The position numbers and the translations under genes were made by a program. 64,000 nt of DNA from Halopseudomonas xinjiangensis. Lineage in GTDB: Bacteria; Pseudomonadota; Gammaproteobacteria; Pseudomonadales; Pseudomonadaceae. The stretch lies in contig DRFO01000035.1 of NCBI GenBank assembly GCA_011050525.1, positions 52,553-116,552 on the forward strand, read 5' to 3'. The notes beneath the pieces were generated by a model, which saw only the letters and a program-made list of their open reading frames with translations, ran no database searches and was not told the origin of the DNA. Positions within the stretch are counted from its first letter, which is position 1. The number at the start of each line of letters is the position of its first letter. Below, piece after piece: positions 44,922 through 55,062 of this stretch.

Positions 44922-45586
44922 CCAGACCTGTAATTGCCATTACCGGCCCGAGCCGTGGTGCCTTCGGGCCCCGCTTCTTGGTTGCCCTGGCGGTGCGGCT
45001 GTATGGCGGGCATCCCCTGCAGGTTCGTCCTGGCGATCCGATCAGCAGCCTGGCGTATGACGGCGTAGTGGTTACCGGCGGGCACGATATCGACCCGGTG
45101 CTGTACGCCGCCGAACCTGAGGTGCATCCCAAATACGATGCCGAGCGCGATGCTTTGGAATCGGCGGTGATCGACGATGCCCTGGCGCGGCATTTGCCGC
45201 TACTGGGCATTTGCCGCGGTGCGCAACTGCTTAACGTGCGGCGTGGAGGCAACCTATTCCAGGATTTGAAATCGCGTCGGAAGCTGACCTCCAACCGTCG
45301 AACACTGCTGCCGCTGAAAACGCTGGTTATCGAGAAGAACAGCCATCTGGGCAGCTTGCTCGGCACCCGGCGCTGCAAAATCAACAGTTTGCACAATCAG
45401 GCCATTGATGAGGTGGGCACCGATCTGGTGATCAGCGGGCGCGATCTGGATGGCATAGTCCAGGCCATTGAGGACCTCGGCCATCCTTTTTTGGTAGGCG
45501 TCCAATGGCACCCTGAATTTCTTTTGCCACTACAGCGCCAGCGACAAATCTTCAAAAGCTTGTTGGCTGCCTGCAGGAATCGTTGA
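44918..45586 (+). CDS. class-I glutamine amidotransferase-like hydrolase (peptidase C26, PuuD-like)
   Basis: A 222-residue enzyme of the gamma-glutamyl-hydrolase type. The catalytic triad is visible: Cys in LLGICRGAQLLNV near residue 94, and His and Glu in GVQWHPEF near 193. The N-terminus (IAITGPSRGAFGPRFLVALA) and the GVVVTGGHDIDPVLY strand are typical of C26 enzymes such as PuuD, which hydrolyses gamma-glutamyl-GABA. It overlaps the amidoligase gene and probably removes a gamma-glutamyl group or provides ammonia for it. Its end is 5 bp from recD, tail to tail. Confidence 0.88.
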   Translation: MTRPVIAITGPSRGAFGPRFLVALAVRLYGGHPLQVRPGDPISSLAYDGVVVTGGHDIDPVLYAAEPEVHPKYDAERDALESAVIDDALARHLPLLGICRGAQLLNVRRGGNLFQDLKSRRKLTSNRRTLLPLKTLVIEKNSHLGSLLGTRRCKINSLHNQAIDEVGTDLVISGRDLDGIVQAIEDLGHPFLVGVQWHPEFLLPLQRQRQIFKSLLAACRNR

Positions 45587-45591
45587 ACTTC

Positions 45592-47688
45592 TCAAGGCGG
45601 CCCATTCAAATCGAGTCCGCTAAACCGGCGCACGGGCTGCTGGATGGCGGCCTCGAACACGCCCTGGCGGGTTTCTATCAGAGTGAAATGCCGGCTTGCG
45701 CGGGTAATACCAGTATAGATCAGCTCCTTGGTCAGCACGGGACTGCGGGATTCAGGCAACACCAGCAGGGCATGGAAGAATTCCGAGCCCTGGGATTTAT
45801 GCACCGTCATCGCAAAGACGGTTTCCACCTCTGTCAGGCGGCTCGGCAGAATAAAGCGCAGCTCGCCAGAGCCGTCATTGCGCGGGAAAGCCACACGCAG
45901 CACCAGCCGCTCGGGCGCCCCGCTGCGCAGGGGCCTGTCTTTCACCATTAAAGCGATGCCCACATCCCCGTTCATCAGACCCAAGCTGTAGTCATTGCGG
46001 GTTACCAGTACTGGCCGCCCTTCGTACCACCCGTGCCCCGCTGCCAGCAGCCCATGCCTATGCAGTCGCTCTTCAATACGCCTGTTGAGCGATTCGACAC
46101 CCCACGGCCCCTTGCGTACAGCGCATAGCACTTGAAAACGATCGAAGGCCGCCAACACCGCTTTTGCCCAGTGCGCCCAGGCCGAGTGGTCGGCAGGCGA
46201 TGCCGCCGCTGGCCGCTGACTGGCCATTAACGTTAGGTACAGTGCGTAAGCAGGCAGGCTGTCTGACGCTGCGGGCTCGACGCTGCCCAGAATCAGAGCG
46301 TCCAGGGAGGCGTCATCGGCCCCGCTCAGCATCTTGTTGCCAAGATCATCGAAACGCGGCTCCGCCAGGATTGCTCTGGCCGCCTTTTGATCGCCCCGAT
46401 TTACCGCACGGGCCAGCTCGCCAATACCGCTGGCCGCACCAAAGCGGTGGGAGTGACGCAACATGACGATCTGCTGTGCAAGCGGATTATGCAGAGAATC
46501 GCCTTGCTCCAGACCAGCGCCAGCCAGCGACTGGCCGCTTATGTGTTCGAGCCATTCCCGGGTCTCCGTGGAGTACAAGCCGGCTTCGGCATCACGGCAC
46601 AAATCGCCCAACACCGCTCCGGCCTCCACTGACGCCAACTGGTCCTTGTCGCCAAGCATTATCAGCCGAGCATGTACCGGAAGCGCCAGCAGCAGATTCG
46701 CCATCATTTCCAGGTCGATCATGGACGCTTCGTCGACTACCAGAACATCTAGTGGCAGCGGATTGCGCTGGTGATGACGGAAGTGGCGGGTATCCGGGAG
46801 ACTGCCAAGCAAGCGGTGTACGGTGGTGACTTCCTTGGGAATCTGGTCACGTACCGCTGCATCCACCGCCAGGTCGCCGACCTGCTTGCCAATGGATTCG
46901 GTCAAGCGCGCTGCGGCCTTTCCGGTAGGCGCTGCGAGGCGGATACGCAGTGGCTGACCAGCCCGCACAGCAGGCTCCTGCAACAGCGCCAGCAGCCGGA
47001 CGACGGTGGTGGTCTTGCCTGTGCCGGGCCCGCCAGTGATGATGCTGAAAGCCCCCCGGGCGGCCAGGGCGCAGGCGAGCTTTTGCCAGTCGGGATGGTG
47101 TCTGCCCTGCGTAAACAATCTGTTCAAGCCTTCCTTAAGGCCGGGCGGGATAACGGCGGGTTTGTCCAGACGACGCTGGAGGATCTGCACAATCTGTCGC
47201 TCGTATCGCCAGTAGCGCCGCAGGTACAAACGCTGCCCATGCAGGACCAGCGGGCGATCAGCCTGCTCGCCAGCCTGGTTGTCAACCAATCGACTACCAC
47301 CCAGCTTTTCGACCCAGTGACTCAGTTGCAGGTTGCTCAGCAATTGCGAAGGTAACAAGGCGCCCTCAGCGGCCTCTGCACCTTCCGGGGGCATCGACAG
47401 CGCGAAGTCTGGTGCCCGCAGGGTTTCGCCAAGGTCCATGCAAACATGGCCGTGACCAAGCTGATGACTGGCAAGCGCCGCTGCCAGCAAGACCAGCGGG
47501 TTGCTATCGGTTTCGAGATCAAGCAGGAATATCGCCAAGGCGCGATCCAGCGCCCGCAACCAGCCCAGATCAACCCACTGCCCCAACAACTTGATGACTG
47601 TGGAGGCGCTGGAGAGCGCAGCAAGGGAATCCGTGCCCGCTCTTTCGTGAGGCAAATTCGCCAGTAAATCAAGCTGCTCTATGCTCAA
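45592..47688 (-). CDS. recD: exodeoxyribonuclease V, alpha subunit
   Basis: A 698-residue 5'-3' helicase of the RecBCD double-strand-break repair machine. Walker A is ITGGPGTGKTTTVVRLLALL near residue 216, Walker B VLVVDEASMIDLEMM, and the SF1 motif TVHKSQGSEF is near the end. The start is a TTG at 47688 overlapping the recB stop codon, with GGAGGG upstream; no ATG occurs in a plausible position, so I accept it. It is the last gene of recC-recB-recD. Confidence 0.95.
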   Translation of the reverse strand: MSIEQLDLLANLPHERAGTDSLAALSSASTVIKLLGQWVDLGWLRALDRALAIFLLDLETDSNPLVLLAAALASHQLGHGHVCMDLGETLRAPDFALSMPPEGAEAAEGALLPSQLLSNLQLSHWVEKLGGSRLVDNQAGEQADRPLVLHGQRLYLRRYWRYERQIVQILQRRLDKPAVIPPGLKEGLNRLFTQGRHHPDWQKLACALAARGAFSIITGGPGTGKTTTVVRLLALLQEPAVRAGQPLRIRLAAPTGKAAARLTESIGKQVGDLAVDAAVRDQIPKEVTTVHRLLGSLPDTRHFRHHQRNPLPLDVLVVDEASMIDLEMMANLLLALPVHARLIMLGDKDQLASVEAGAVLGDLCRDAEAGLYSTETREWLEHISGQSLAGAGLEQGDSLHNPLAQQIVMLRHSHRFGAASGIGELARAVNRGDQKAARAILAEPRFDDLGNKMLSGADDASLDALILGSVEPAASDSLPAYALYLTLMASQRPAAASPADHSAWAHWAKAVLAAFDRFQVLCAVRKGPWGVESLNRRIEERLHRHGLLAAGHGWYEGRPVLVTRNDYSLGLMNGDVGIALMVKDRPLRSGAPERLVLRVAFPRNDGSGELRFILPSRLTEVETVFAMTVHKSQGSEFFHALLVLPESRSPVLTKELIYTGITRASRHFTLIETRQGVFEAAIQQPVRRFSGLDLNGPP

Positions 47689-50600
47689 GACGCTACCCTC
47701 CGCTGACCAGACGGCATCTCGCCAGCAAACATTCTATCCAGCGTTTCGATCAACTGCCGCGGCGGCAGGTTATGCCAGATGCCGGCACTCGCCGCCGCGC
47801 TACCTCTGATAAACCAGTAAACTGCGCCTCCGACATGCCGATCATAATCGTATTCAGGCAGACGAGCCTTGAGTTGGCGGTGAAGCGCCAGCACATAGAA
47901 AACCAGTTGCAGGTCATACCGATGCTCCAGCATGACGGCCTCCATCGCTTCCTGGGTATAAGCCTCATCGCTCTGCCCCAGCCAGTTGGACTTGTAATCG
48001 ACGATGTAAAAACGCCCTTCATGCTCGCATACCAGATCCATGTATCCTTTGAACAAACCATTCATGCGCTCGGGTGCCATCCCAGGGCGTAGCCTCCCAG
48101 GGAGGATGCTTTCCTGGACCAGGGCGTCCAGTTGCTGGCTGTCCACCTGGCTGGCCGCGAACAGAAACTCCATTTCAGGCTGATACCGGTTACGCAGAAG
48201 GGTGGCCAGACGGATTCCATGCTCTGCTTGCACAGGCCAGTCCCGATTCAGCAAGGCCCTAAGCCAACTACCTAAAGGCAAGCTCCATTCGCCCCAACCA
48301 CGACGCTGGCATCGGGATCTGAGCCATTGATCGTCTTCCCGGCACGCCAGGTTGGCAAAACCCTCCGTTCCGGCGAACTCCAGAAGCCCGTGCAGGAAGG
48401 TCCCCGGGTTCGGACCACGAGGAAACCGGTGGATCGTCGGCGTCTCTCCAGCCCGCAACGGTATAAACACCGCCGAACGTTCATCGTCGGCCACCTTCTG
48501 CGCGGCCGGGTTCTCCGGCGATGCATCGTCGGACCGACTGTTTTGCAGGCTGGACTGATCGGGTCGCAACGCGCTGTAGGAAGCAATCCACCAGTGTTCA
48601 GCCGCGCGGCGTACCGGAGTGCGAGCGTTTAGCTCAGGCTCGACCGGTGTCGCTGGCTGGAAAGTATCGCGGGTGCTTTCCGGGGGCGCTCCTGTATCGA
48701 TAGTGCCCGGCATCTGCCATCGGGCCAGCAACGTTGCCAACTCGTGCGAAGACGTCAAGCGCTCCCCGCCGGTCAGTAACTGGCCTATCGCTGAGCGATG
48801 GAGAATCGAGTCCTTGCCATTTCCATGCTTCACGTCGGCAACGCCGAGCCAGCAGGCATGCTGAGCGCGGGTCAGCGCTACGTAGAGCAACCGCAGATCC
48901 TCTGCCAGGCGCTCGAAGTCTGCTTTGTCGATGTCGTCCTGGGTGGGCTCGAGTACTAACCGCGTTGCCTCGCCGTCATGCCAACGCAACGGCTTGTCGC
49001 CTTTGGCCGGCCGCACCGCACAGATAAACGGCAGAAATACCAATGGGTACTCCAACCCCTTGGATTTGTGAATGGTTACGACTTTTACCAGAGCTGCGTC
49101 ACTTTCCAGGCGCAGCACCTGGTCCTCAGCGGTGTTTTCGCCAGACCTGGCGAGCAGCTCGTCCAGATGCCGTACCAGGGCCTGCTCGCCGTCGAGCTCT
49201 CTGGAGGCCTGTTGCAGCAGTTCGGCAAGGTGCAGCAGATTGGTCAACCGGCGCTCGCCGTCATTGTCCGCCAACAGTCGCGATGGCAGGTCGAAGTCAT
49301 GCAACAGGCGGCGCAGCATCGGCAACACCCCCTGGCGCAACCATATGCGCCGGTATTCCCGAAACTGGAAGACCCGTTGCTCCCAGATACGCTCATCCTG
49401 ATTCAGCTCATCCAGCACTGACCAGGACAGCCCAGCCGTGGGGCAGGCCAGCGCGGCGCGCAACAGCCGATCATTGTCGGGCTCTGCGCAGGCGCGCAAC
49501 CAGCGCAACACGTCAGCCGCCTCCCGAGTGGCCAGCACGGAATCCTTGTCCGACAGGTAGACGCTGCGAACACCCCTGGCGGCCAGCTCCGCACGGATTG
49601 CCTGGGCCTCGCTGTAACCACGAACCAGCACGGCCATATCCGCCGGCTTTACCGTCCGCATTCCCTGTTCCGGATGCACGAACCCTGCCGCCTTTCGCTG
49701 CCCCAGATTCAACAGCCGAACCATTTCAGTCGCACAGCGGGCCGCCATCTCGGTCCGGTAGCTTCCGCTCGCAATGGGCTCTTCACTGGCCAGATGCCAG
49801 GCCGTCAGGGCTGCGGGCGACTCGTTTTGCACCGTCCAGATTTCCGGCCGGCCTTTTGCGCCAACCTGATAGAAGGGCAGCGGCTGTTTGGCGCCGTCGG
49901 CAAACAAAAAGGCGCCCTTGCCATCTGCGCGTTTCTCCGCCAGGCCGAACACCCGGTTGACCGCAGCCACCATCGGGACGCTGGAGCGAAAGTTGGTATC
50001 CAGATTGTCGTGCCGGCCCTGGGTCGCCGCTTTGGCTTTGAGGTAAGTGAAGATATCCGCACCGCGGAAGGCGTAAATAGCCTGTTTTGGATCGCCAATC
50101 AGAAACAGACCATAGTGCGTATCGTTGGAGGCAACGTTGTAGATGCGGTTGAATATCCGATATTGCAGCGGGTCGGTGTCCTGGAACTCGTCGATCAGCG
50201 CCACTGGAAATTGCCGACGAATCACCTCGGCCAGCCGCTCGCCATTGCTGCCATGCAGTGCATCGTCCAGGCGACTCAACATGTCGTCGAAGCCCATTTC
50301 CGCCCGCCGTCTTTTCTCCTGCTCGAAGCGCTGCAGTATCCAGCCGGCGGCATGACGCAAAGCCTGTTGATGCGGATTGGGCAGATTCTGGATGTCTGAC
50401 TGGAGACTCGCCATGGCGTCGAGCGCGGGGTGTGACGGCACATCTCCCACCTTCCAGACTTCTGCCAAACCACTCGGGCCGAGTCGTTCAAAGCCCTTGC
50501 CCAGCACCAGCTCCAGTTGCCCGGGAGCAAGGGCCCACTCGCGCAGCGAGTTACACCAGGGCTGATAGAAACGTTTTTGAATTTTGCGTTTGTCTACCTG

Positions 50601-51365
50601 ACCGGCTGCGACAGCGCCATCCAATAGCAGCTCGAGCTCATCCGACCAGGCCGCCCAGGGCTGTTTGAGCTGCGCCAGACGGTGCCCAGCGTCAGCAAGG
50701 ACCGGCTCGATCAGTTCTTGCAAGGGGATATCCGACACCTCTTGTCTATCCTGAAACAACGCCCTGGCCTGAATTGCCAGCGCGTCTGGCTCGCGCCAGC
50801 ACTCCCGTACCCAATCCAGGGCGCTACCCGTCAGGCTGTAGCATTGTTGCCGCCAGTAATCGCGCACCACTTCGCCAAGCAGCTCGCTGTGATCGGTCTC
50901 CAGCTGCTGGGTAAACAGACTTCCGCTATCAAAAGCGTGCTCCCGCAGCAATCTCTGGCACCAACTATGAATCGTCGAGACCGCTGCCTGATCCATCCAT
51001 TGCGCGGCAATATCCAGCCTTCTTGCGCAGGCTGGCCAGTCCGCTTCAGAGTAGTCTTCGAGCAAACCCTGCAACACCGCATCCGTTTCCGGCAATTCCG
51101 CGCGGAAGGCTTGCGCCGCTTCGACCAATCGGGCACGAATTCGGTCCCGCAGTTCACGGGTGGCGGCATCGGTAAAGGTCACCACCAGTATTTCCGGTGG
51201 CAGCAGTTCACGGCCGAGCCCGGCGTCCGACCCGCCGTGCCCCAGCACCAGGCGCAGGTACAAGGCGGAGATGGTGAAGGTTTTGCCAGTTCCTGCGCTG
51301 GCTTCTATCAAGCGGCTGCCCTTTAAAGGGAAACGCAACGCGAGGGGGCGATCAGACGTGCTCAT
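47685..51365 (-). CDS. recB: exodeoxyribonuclease V, beta subunit
   Basis: A 1226-residue 3'-5' helicase and nuclease. The N-terminal UvrD-type helicase has Walker A ASAGTGKTFTISALYLRLV, VTFTDAATRELRDRI, the DEFQDTDPLQYRIF Walker B region and VVTIHKSKGLEYPLVFLPF. The C-terminal nuclease domain has the DxK motif FYIVDYKSNWLG near residue 1130 and QLVFYVLALHRQL. Length is normal. It overlaps recC by 4 bp and recD by 4 bp, so the operon is tightly coupled. Confidence 0.97.
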   Translation of the reverse strand: MSTSDRPLALRFPLKGSRLIEASAGTGKTFTISALYLRLVLGHGGSDAGLGRELLPPEILVVTFTDAATRELRDRIRARLVEAAQAFRAELPETDAVLQGLLEDYSEADWPACARRLDIAAQWMDQAAVSTIHSWCQRLLREHAFDSGSLFTQQLETDHSELLGEVVRDYWRQQCYSLTGSALDWVRECWREPDALAIQARALFQDRQEVSDIPLQELIEPVLADAGHRLAQLKQPWAAWSDELELLLDGAVAAGQVDKRKIQKRFYQPWCNSLREWALAPGQLELVLGKGFERLGPSGLAEVWKVGDVPSHPALDAMASLQSDIQNLPNPHQQALRHAAGWILQRFEQEKRRRAEMGFDDMLSRLDDALHGSNGERLAEVIRRQFPVALIDEFQDTDPLQYRIFNRIYNVASNDTHYGLFLIGDPKQAIYAFRGADIFTYLKAKAATQGRHDNLDTNFRSSVPMVAAVNRVFGLAEKRADGKGAFLFADGAKQPLPFYQVGAKGRPEIWTVQNESPAALTAWHLASEEPIASGSYRTEMAARCATEMVRLLNLGQRKAAGFVHPEQGMRTVKPADMAVLVRGYSEAQAIRAELAARGVRSVYLSDKDSVLATREAADVLRWLRACAEPDNDRLLRAALACPTAGLSWSVLDELNQDERIWEQRVFQFREYRRIWLRQGVLPMLRRLLHDFDLPSRLLADNDGERRLTNLLHLAELLQQASRELDGEQALVRHLDELLARSGENTAEDQVLRLESDAALVKVVTIHKSKGLEYPLVFLPFICAVRPAKGDKPLRWHDGEATRLVLEPTQDDIDKADFERLAEDLRLLYVALTRAQHACWLGVADVKHGNGKDSILHRSAIGQLLTGGERLTSSHELATLLARWQMPGTIDTGAPPESTRDTFQPATPVEPELNARTPVRRAAEHWWIASYSALRPDQSSLQNSRSDDASPENPAAQKVADDERSAVFIPLRAGETPTIHRFPRGPNPGTFLHGLLEFAGTEGFANLACREDDQWLRSRCQRRGWGEWSLPLGSWLRALLNRDWPVQAEHGIRLATLLRNRYQPEMEFLFAASQVDSQQLDALVQESILPGRLRPGMAPERMNGLFKGYMDLVCEHEGRFYIVDYKSNWLGQSDEAYTQEAMEAVMLEHRYDLQLVFYVLALHRQLKARLPEYDYDRHVGGAVYWFIRGSAAASAGIWHNLPPRQLIETLDRMFAGEMPSGQRRVAS

Positions 51366-54300
51366 GCCGACTCCTCCGTGTCAGCCAATAACGCTATTTG
51401 CCCCTCGGCGAACGCCTCAGGAAGTGCCGCATACAATCGATCGCTAAACAGCGCAAACTCGCCACTCTGGATCAGACTGGCGAAATCCGGATACTGACGC
51501 TGCAACACCGCACTTCGCCCTAGCTCGCCGCTTGACTGCCAATGTCCTTCATAAGCCTTGCAGGCTTCTTCGAACGCTTTTTCTTCACCCTTTTCCTGTA
51601 AGGCCTTCAGCCAGGCAAAAGCTGTTTCCGGCATGCAGGGCAGCGGACGCTCGAGCCCCACGAGCCAGTCCTGCAACCATACATCGAGAAAGCCCTGCGC
51701 CTGATCAATGTCCAGCGGGCGAAAATGCAGCGTGGCGTCGCCGGCGACCACGACACTGTGCAACCGATAGCCGCTGGCTGATCCGGCGACATGGGTGCAC
51801 CAGTCAGTGATCAGCTTGCGCCAGCGCGGCCCTCCCTTCCCGAGAATATTGCCAGGCATCAGTCGAACCAGCGCCAGCGCCTCCGGATCATCCCCCCGGC
51901 GCAAACCATTCAGCCAGCTGCTCAGTCGCAAACCAGCACGCTCGCCCAGCAACGCACGGGGATTGTCCAGGAGCTCTGGCCAGCTGCTACACGCCGCCTG
52001 AAAGCGACGCAGCTGGTTGCCCAGGGGAGCAACCAGCTGCGTCTGGGCCAGTTCGCCAAACCCGGCAAGCGGGAAGTAGCCCTGCCCCTGCATTCTGCAG
52101 GCCAGCTCGGCCAGGCCAGTATCGATGTCCTCCTGAGGGCCGAAATGATGCGCCAAATCCAGCATGGTCTGGCTCAACTGGTAGTTCTGCAGCCCATCCA
52201 GCGCGAAGGGTTCGTGATCCCCTGCAGCCTGCTGACGCTCATCGAGGAAAACCTTGAGCCTCCCGCTGAAAAAGTGATTGACCGGATTACGCAGGAAGCG
52301 CTGCAGCGCCTCGATGTCAATCGGCGCCTCGGGGATCAGCGCCGGCAGGCTTTCGTCTGGTTGAGTTTGTACCGGACTCGCATGCATCGGTAGCCACTCG
52401 CGCGCATAGCTGAATAATCCCGAATGTTGTTGAAAGTAGCTTTTGCTGAATGGTTGCAGCGGGTGTTCTGTGGTTATCGCTGACAACAGGCTGGCACTCC
52501 CTTGCGTTTGCCAACCGGCATGCAGATGATCGAGCAATTGACCTACCAGTACCGAGGGCGGCCGCTCGGTGTTATCGCGGATGCTGCGGCCCACCCAACT
52601 GATGTATAGCCGCTCCCGCGCCGACAATAATGCCTCGAGTAAAAGATAGCGATCATCCTCTCGGCGTGATCTGTCGCCAGGCCGGTAGTCCCGCGCCATC
52701 AGATCGAAGTCCAAAGGCGGCTGGGCTCGAGGGTAGTCCCCATCATTCATGCCCAGCAGACAGATGCGCCGGAACGGAATGGCGCGCATAGGCATCAGCG
52801 TACAGAAATTTACCGCCCCAGCCAGGAAACGCTGGCTTAGCTGGCTCTGCTCCACTGCATCCAGCCAGGCTTCGCGCGCAACGTTCAATGGTAATGGGTC
52901 TTTCAGGGCTACGCTCTCGCACAATTCCAGCCAGGCATCGAGTGCTTCCTGCAGTTGTGTTATCAGGCGCTCATCGCGCTCGGAGGCGGCGCTGAAAAAA
53001 TTCTTCAGCAGTGAGCGAAAACGCGCTCCCCAGATAGACACCTCAGCCCGTTCGGAGAGCTGGTGCGTGGCGTGGTCCAGCGTGTCCAGCAGATCAATCA
53101 GCGGGCCGATCAGCGCAGCATCGAGCCCGCCGATCTCGTCATAGGGTTCGATATCATCGCAACGCTCACCCGATCCCACCGCGTAACCCAGCAACATCCG
53201 ACGCAACCCAAAGCGCCAGGTATTGGCACCTAGTCCGGCAGGCAAACCCTGTTCCGCACGATGGGCCGCATCCAGCCCCCAGCGAATCCCGGCGCCGGCA
53301 ATCCAGCGGCGCAGGGTTGGCAAATCAGTCTCGCTGATTCCAAAACGCTGGCGCAACGCGGGCACGTCAAGCAGATCAAGCACCTCACTGACCGGTAGCC
53401 TGCTATCGGGAAGCTTCAGCAGATGCTCCAGAGCGATCAGCAAGGGCTCGATGCCCCGCTGCCCCTGATCAGCGAGGGTGTAGGGAATAAAGCGCTCATC
53501 CTCCAGGCCATACTGGGAAAACACTGCCTGGATGTGGGGAGCGTAGGCATTCACATCGGGGACCATGACGATTACATCACGGGGTTTAAGGCTGGAATCA
53601 TCGTTGAACCAGCCCAGAAGCTGGTCATGCAATATTTCGACCTCGCGCTGCGGACTGTGCGCCAGGTGAAAGCGCATCGATTGATCCCTGACCGGTTCGA
53701 CAGCAGGCCATCTTTCACGGGTTTCGGCTAGCGGCCGCAGATCCAGGATGTCGTCCTGCAACTGGCCAAGCAGATATCGAGCGTCCGGCGTATCGAATAG
53801 ATCGATGCGGCCACCATTTATTCCGGTGAACTGGGCTTCGTAGCTGGCCCGGTCATCATGGCTATCCAGCAGATTGATATAGTCTCGACCCTGCTTCCCC
53901 CACGCTGCGAGCAAAGGATGAGCATGTTGATGCAGGCTGTATTCGTCGAGCTGTGCTGGCGTGCCTGGACGACGCTGCTGTCGTTTGTACTGGTGCCGCA
54001 GCAAGTCTTGATCGCCGACGATATCTCCCCAATGGTGCTGGCAGGGATTGAGCACGCAAAGCAGCACCTGGCTGAACCGGCCGATGGCGGCGAGTGCTTC
54101 GAGGTATTGGGCAGGAAAGGAGGATATGCCGAAGACGACTACTCGTCGGGGCAGGCCCTCGGGGCGGAAGCTTGCGACGTTCAACGCTTCGACAAAACGC
54201 GGATGGATTCCCGCCCGGCTATCGAGCAAACGAGCCTGGCCGACATCCTCCAGCAAGGCACGCCACAGGGCTGGCTGCCAGCGGTCCGCCGTTTCCATCT

Positions 54301-54847
54301 CGCTTACACCACCGAGTGCGTGACGAACCTGATCCCGGCCAGCCGCCCAGTCTGCCAGCCAGTCGGCTCGATAAACCTGATACTGGTCGAACAGATCGGC
54401 AAGGCGCTCGGCCAATTGATAGCGTTTGCGGCAATCATCGTCATCAGCCAGAAAACGCGCCAAGGGTGCGAAGTTGGCATCGCCCAAAAGCGCAGGCAGC
54501 AAGCGCATCAGACGCCAGGTAAGAGGCGCCTTGTCTAGCGGCGAGGCGGTAGGCACTGCCTCAGCGCCGAGTACGCTACGGTAAGCCTGCCATAGGAAGC
54601 GGGCCGGCAGTTGCACATCCAGCGCCGCAGCAATGCCACATCCTCCAGTCTGCTCCTCGCCCACGTCTGCCGCCAATGCCTGCTTGAGCCATTGGGCGAT
54701 TCCGTTACTTTGCACCAGCACCACTTCGTTCTCCAGCGGCCGCAAGGGATAGCTTCCCATCCAGCTGACAACCAGTTGCCTCAGCGATTCCAGCCGGTTG
54801 CCGTGGATGATCATCAGACCGGATACGAGTGGTTCGGCGTCCTGCAT
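51362..54847 (-). CDS. recC: exodeoxyribonuclease V, gamma subunit
   Basis: A 1161-residue RecBCD subunit that recognises Chi and holds the split DNA strands. It starts with MIIHGNRLESLRQLVVSW and shows the RecC sequences GISSFPAQYLEALAAIGRF, DVIVMVPDVNAYAPHI and MRAIPFRRICLLGMNDGDYPR. The ATG at 54847 has GGAG 6 bp upstream. First gene of the operon. A 215-bp gap upstream separates it from the divergent OmpA-like gene and should hold its promoter; no terminator is seen there. Confidence 0.96.
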   Translation of the reverse strand: MQDAEPLVSGLMIIHGNRLESLRQLVVSWMGSYPLRPLENEVVLVQSNGIAQWLKQALAADVGEEQTGGCGIAAALDVQLPARFLWQAYRSVLGAEAVPTASPLDKAPLTWRLMRLLPALLGDANFAPLARFLADDDDCRKRYQLAERLADLFDQYQVYRADWLADWAAGRDQVRHALGGVSEMETADRWQPALWRALLEDVGQARLLDSRAGIHPRFVEALNVASFRPEGLPRRVVVFGISSFPAQYLEALAAIGRFSQVLLCVLNPCQHHWGDIVGDQDLLRHQYKRQQRRPGTPAQLDEYSLHQHAHPLLAAWGKQGRDYINLLDSHDDRASYEAQFTGINGGRIDLFDTPDARYLLGQLQDDILDLRPLAETRERWPAVEPVRDQSMRFHLAHSPQREVEILHDQLLGWFNDDSSLKPRDVIVMVPDVNAYAPHIQAVFSQYGLEDERFIPYTLADQGQRGIEPLLIALEHLLKLPDSRLPVSEVLDLLDVPALRQRFGISETDLPTLRRWIAGAGIRWGLDAAHRAEQGLPAGLGANTWRFGLRRMLLGYAVGSGERCDDIEPYDEIGGLDAALIGPLIDLLDTLDHATHQLSERAEVSIWGARFRSLLKNFFSAASERDERLITQLQEALDAWLELCESVALKDPLPLNVAREAWLDAVEQSQLSQRFLAGAVNFCTLMPMRAIPFRRICLLGMNDGDYPRAQPPLDFDLMARDYRPGDRSRREDDRYLLLEALLSARERLYISWVGRSIRDNTERPPSVLVGQLLDHLHAGWQTQGSASLLSAITTEHPLQPFSKSYFQQHSGLFSYAREWLPMHASPVQTQPDESLPALIPEAPIDIEALQRFLRNPVNHFFSGRLKVFLDERQQAAGDHEPFALDGLQNYQLSQTMLDLAHHFGPQEDIDTGLAELACRMQGQGYFPLAGFGELAQTQLVAPLGNQLRRFQAACSSWPELLDNPRALLGERAGLRLSSWLNGLRRGDDPEALALVRLMPGNILGKGGPRWRKLITDWCTHVAGSASGYRLHSVVVAGDATLHFRPLDIDQAQGFLDVWLQDWLVGLERPLPCMPETAFAWLKALQEKGEEKAFEEACKAYEGHWQSSGELGRSAVLQRQYPDFASLIQSGEFALFSDRLYAALPEAFAEGQIALLADTEESA

Positions 54848-55062
54848 GGTTACTCCGGCAAAATTGGCGACGCGGCGGCGGTCTCACCGGTAGGCGTCAG
54901 AAGATAGGAGACAATAGTATCAGGCGTTGCTGCGCCAAGCGGCGCCGCAGTGCAAAACTGAACTTTCCGCATCCCTGAAAGTCAGTAGCAGGTAATTCCG
55001 TCCCCCGGCATGCTGCGCTACGAGTTTGACAGTTCAGGAATGTTTGCAAAAAGGATAGCCCA

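Noticed and set aside
49043..49960. 305-codon plus-strand frame inside recB
   Set aside because: Arg- and Pro-rich translation typical of a shadow frame; recB is strongly supported on the other strand.
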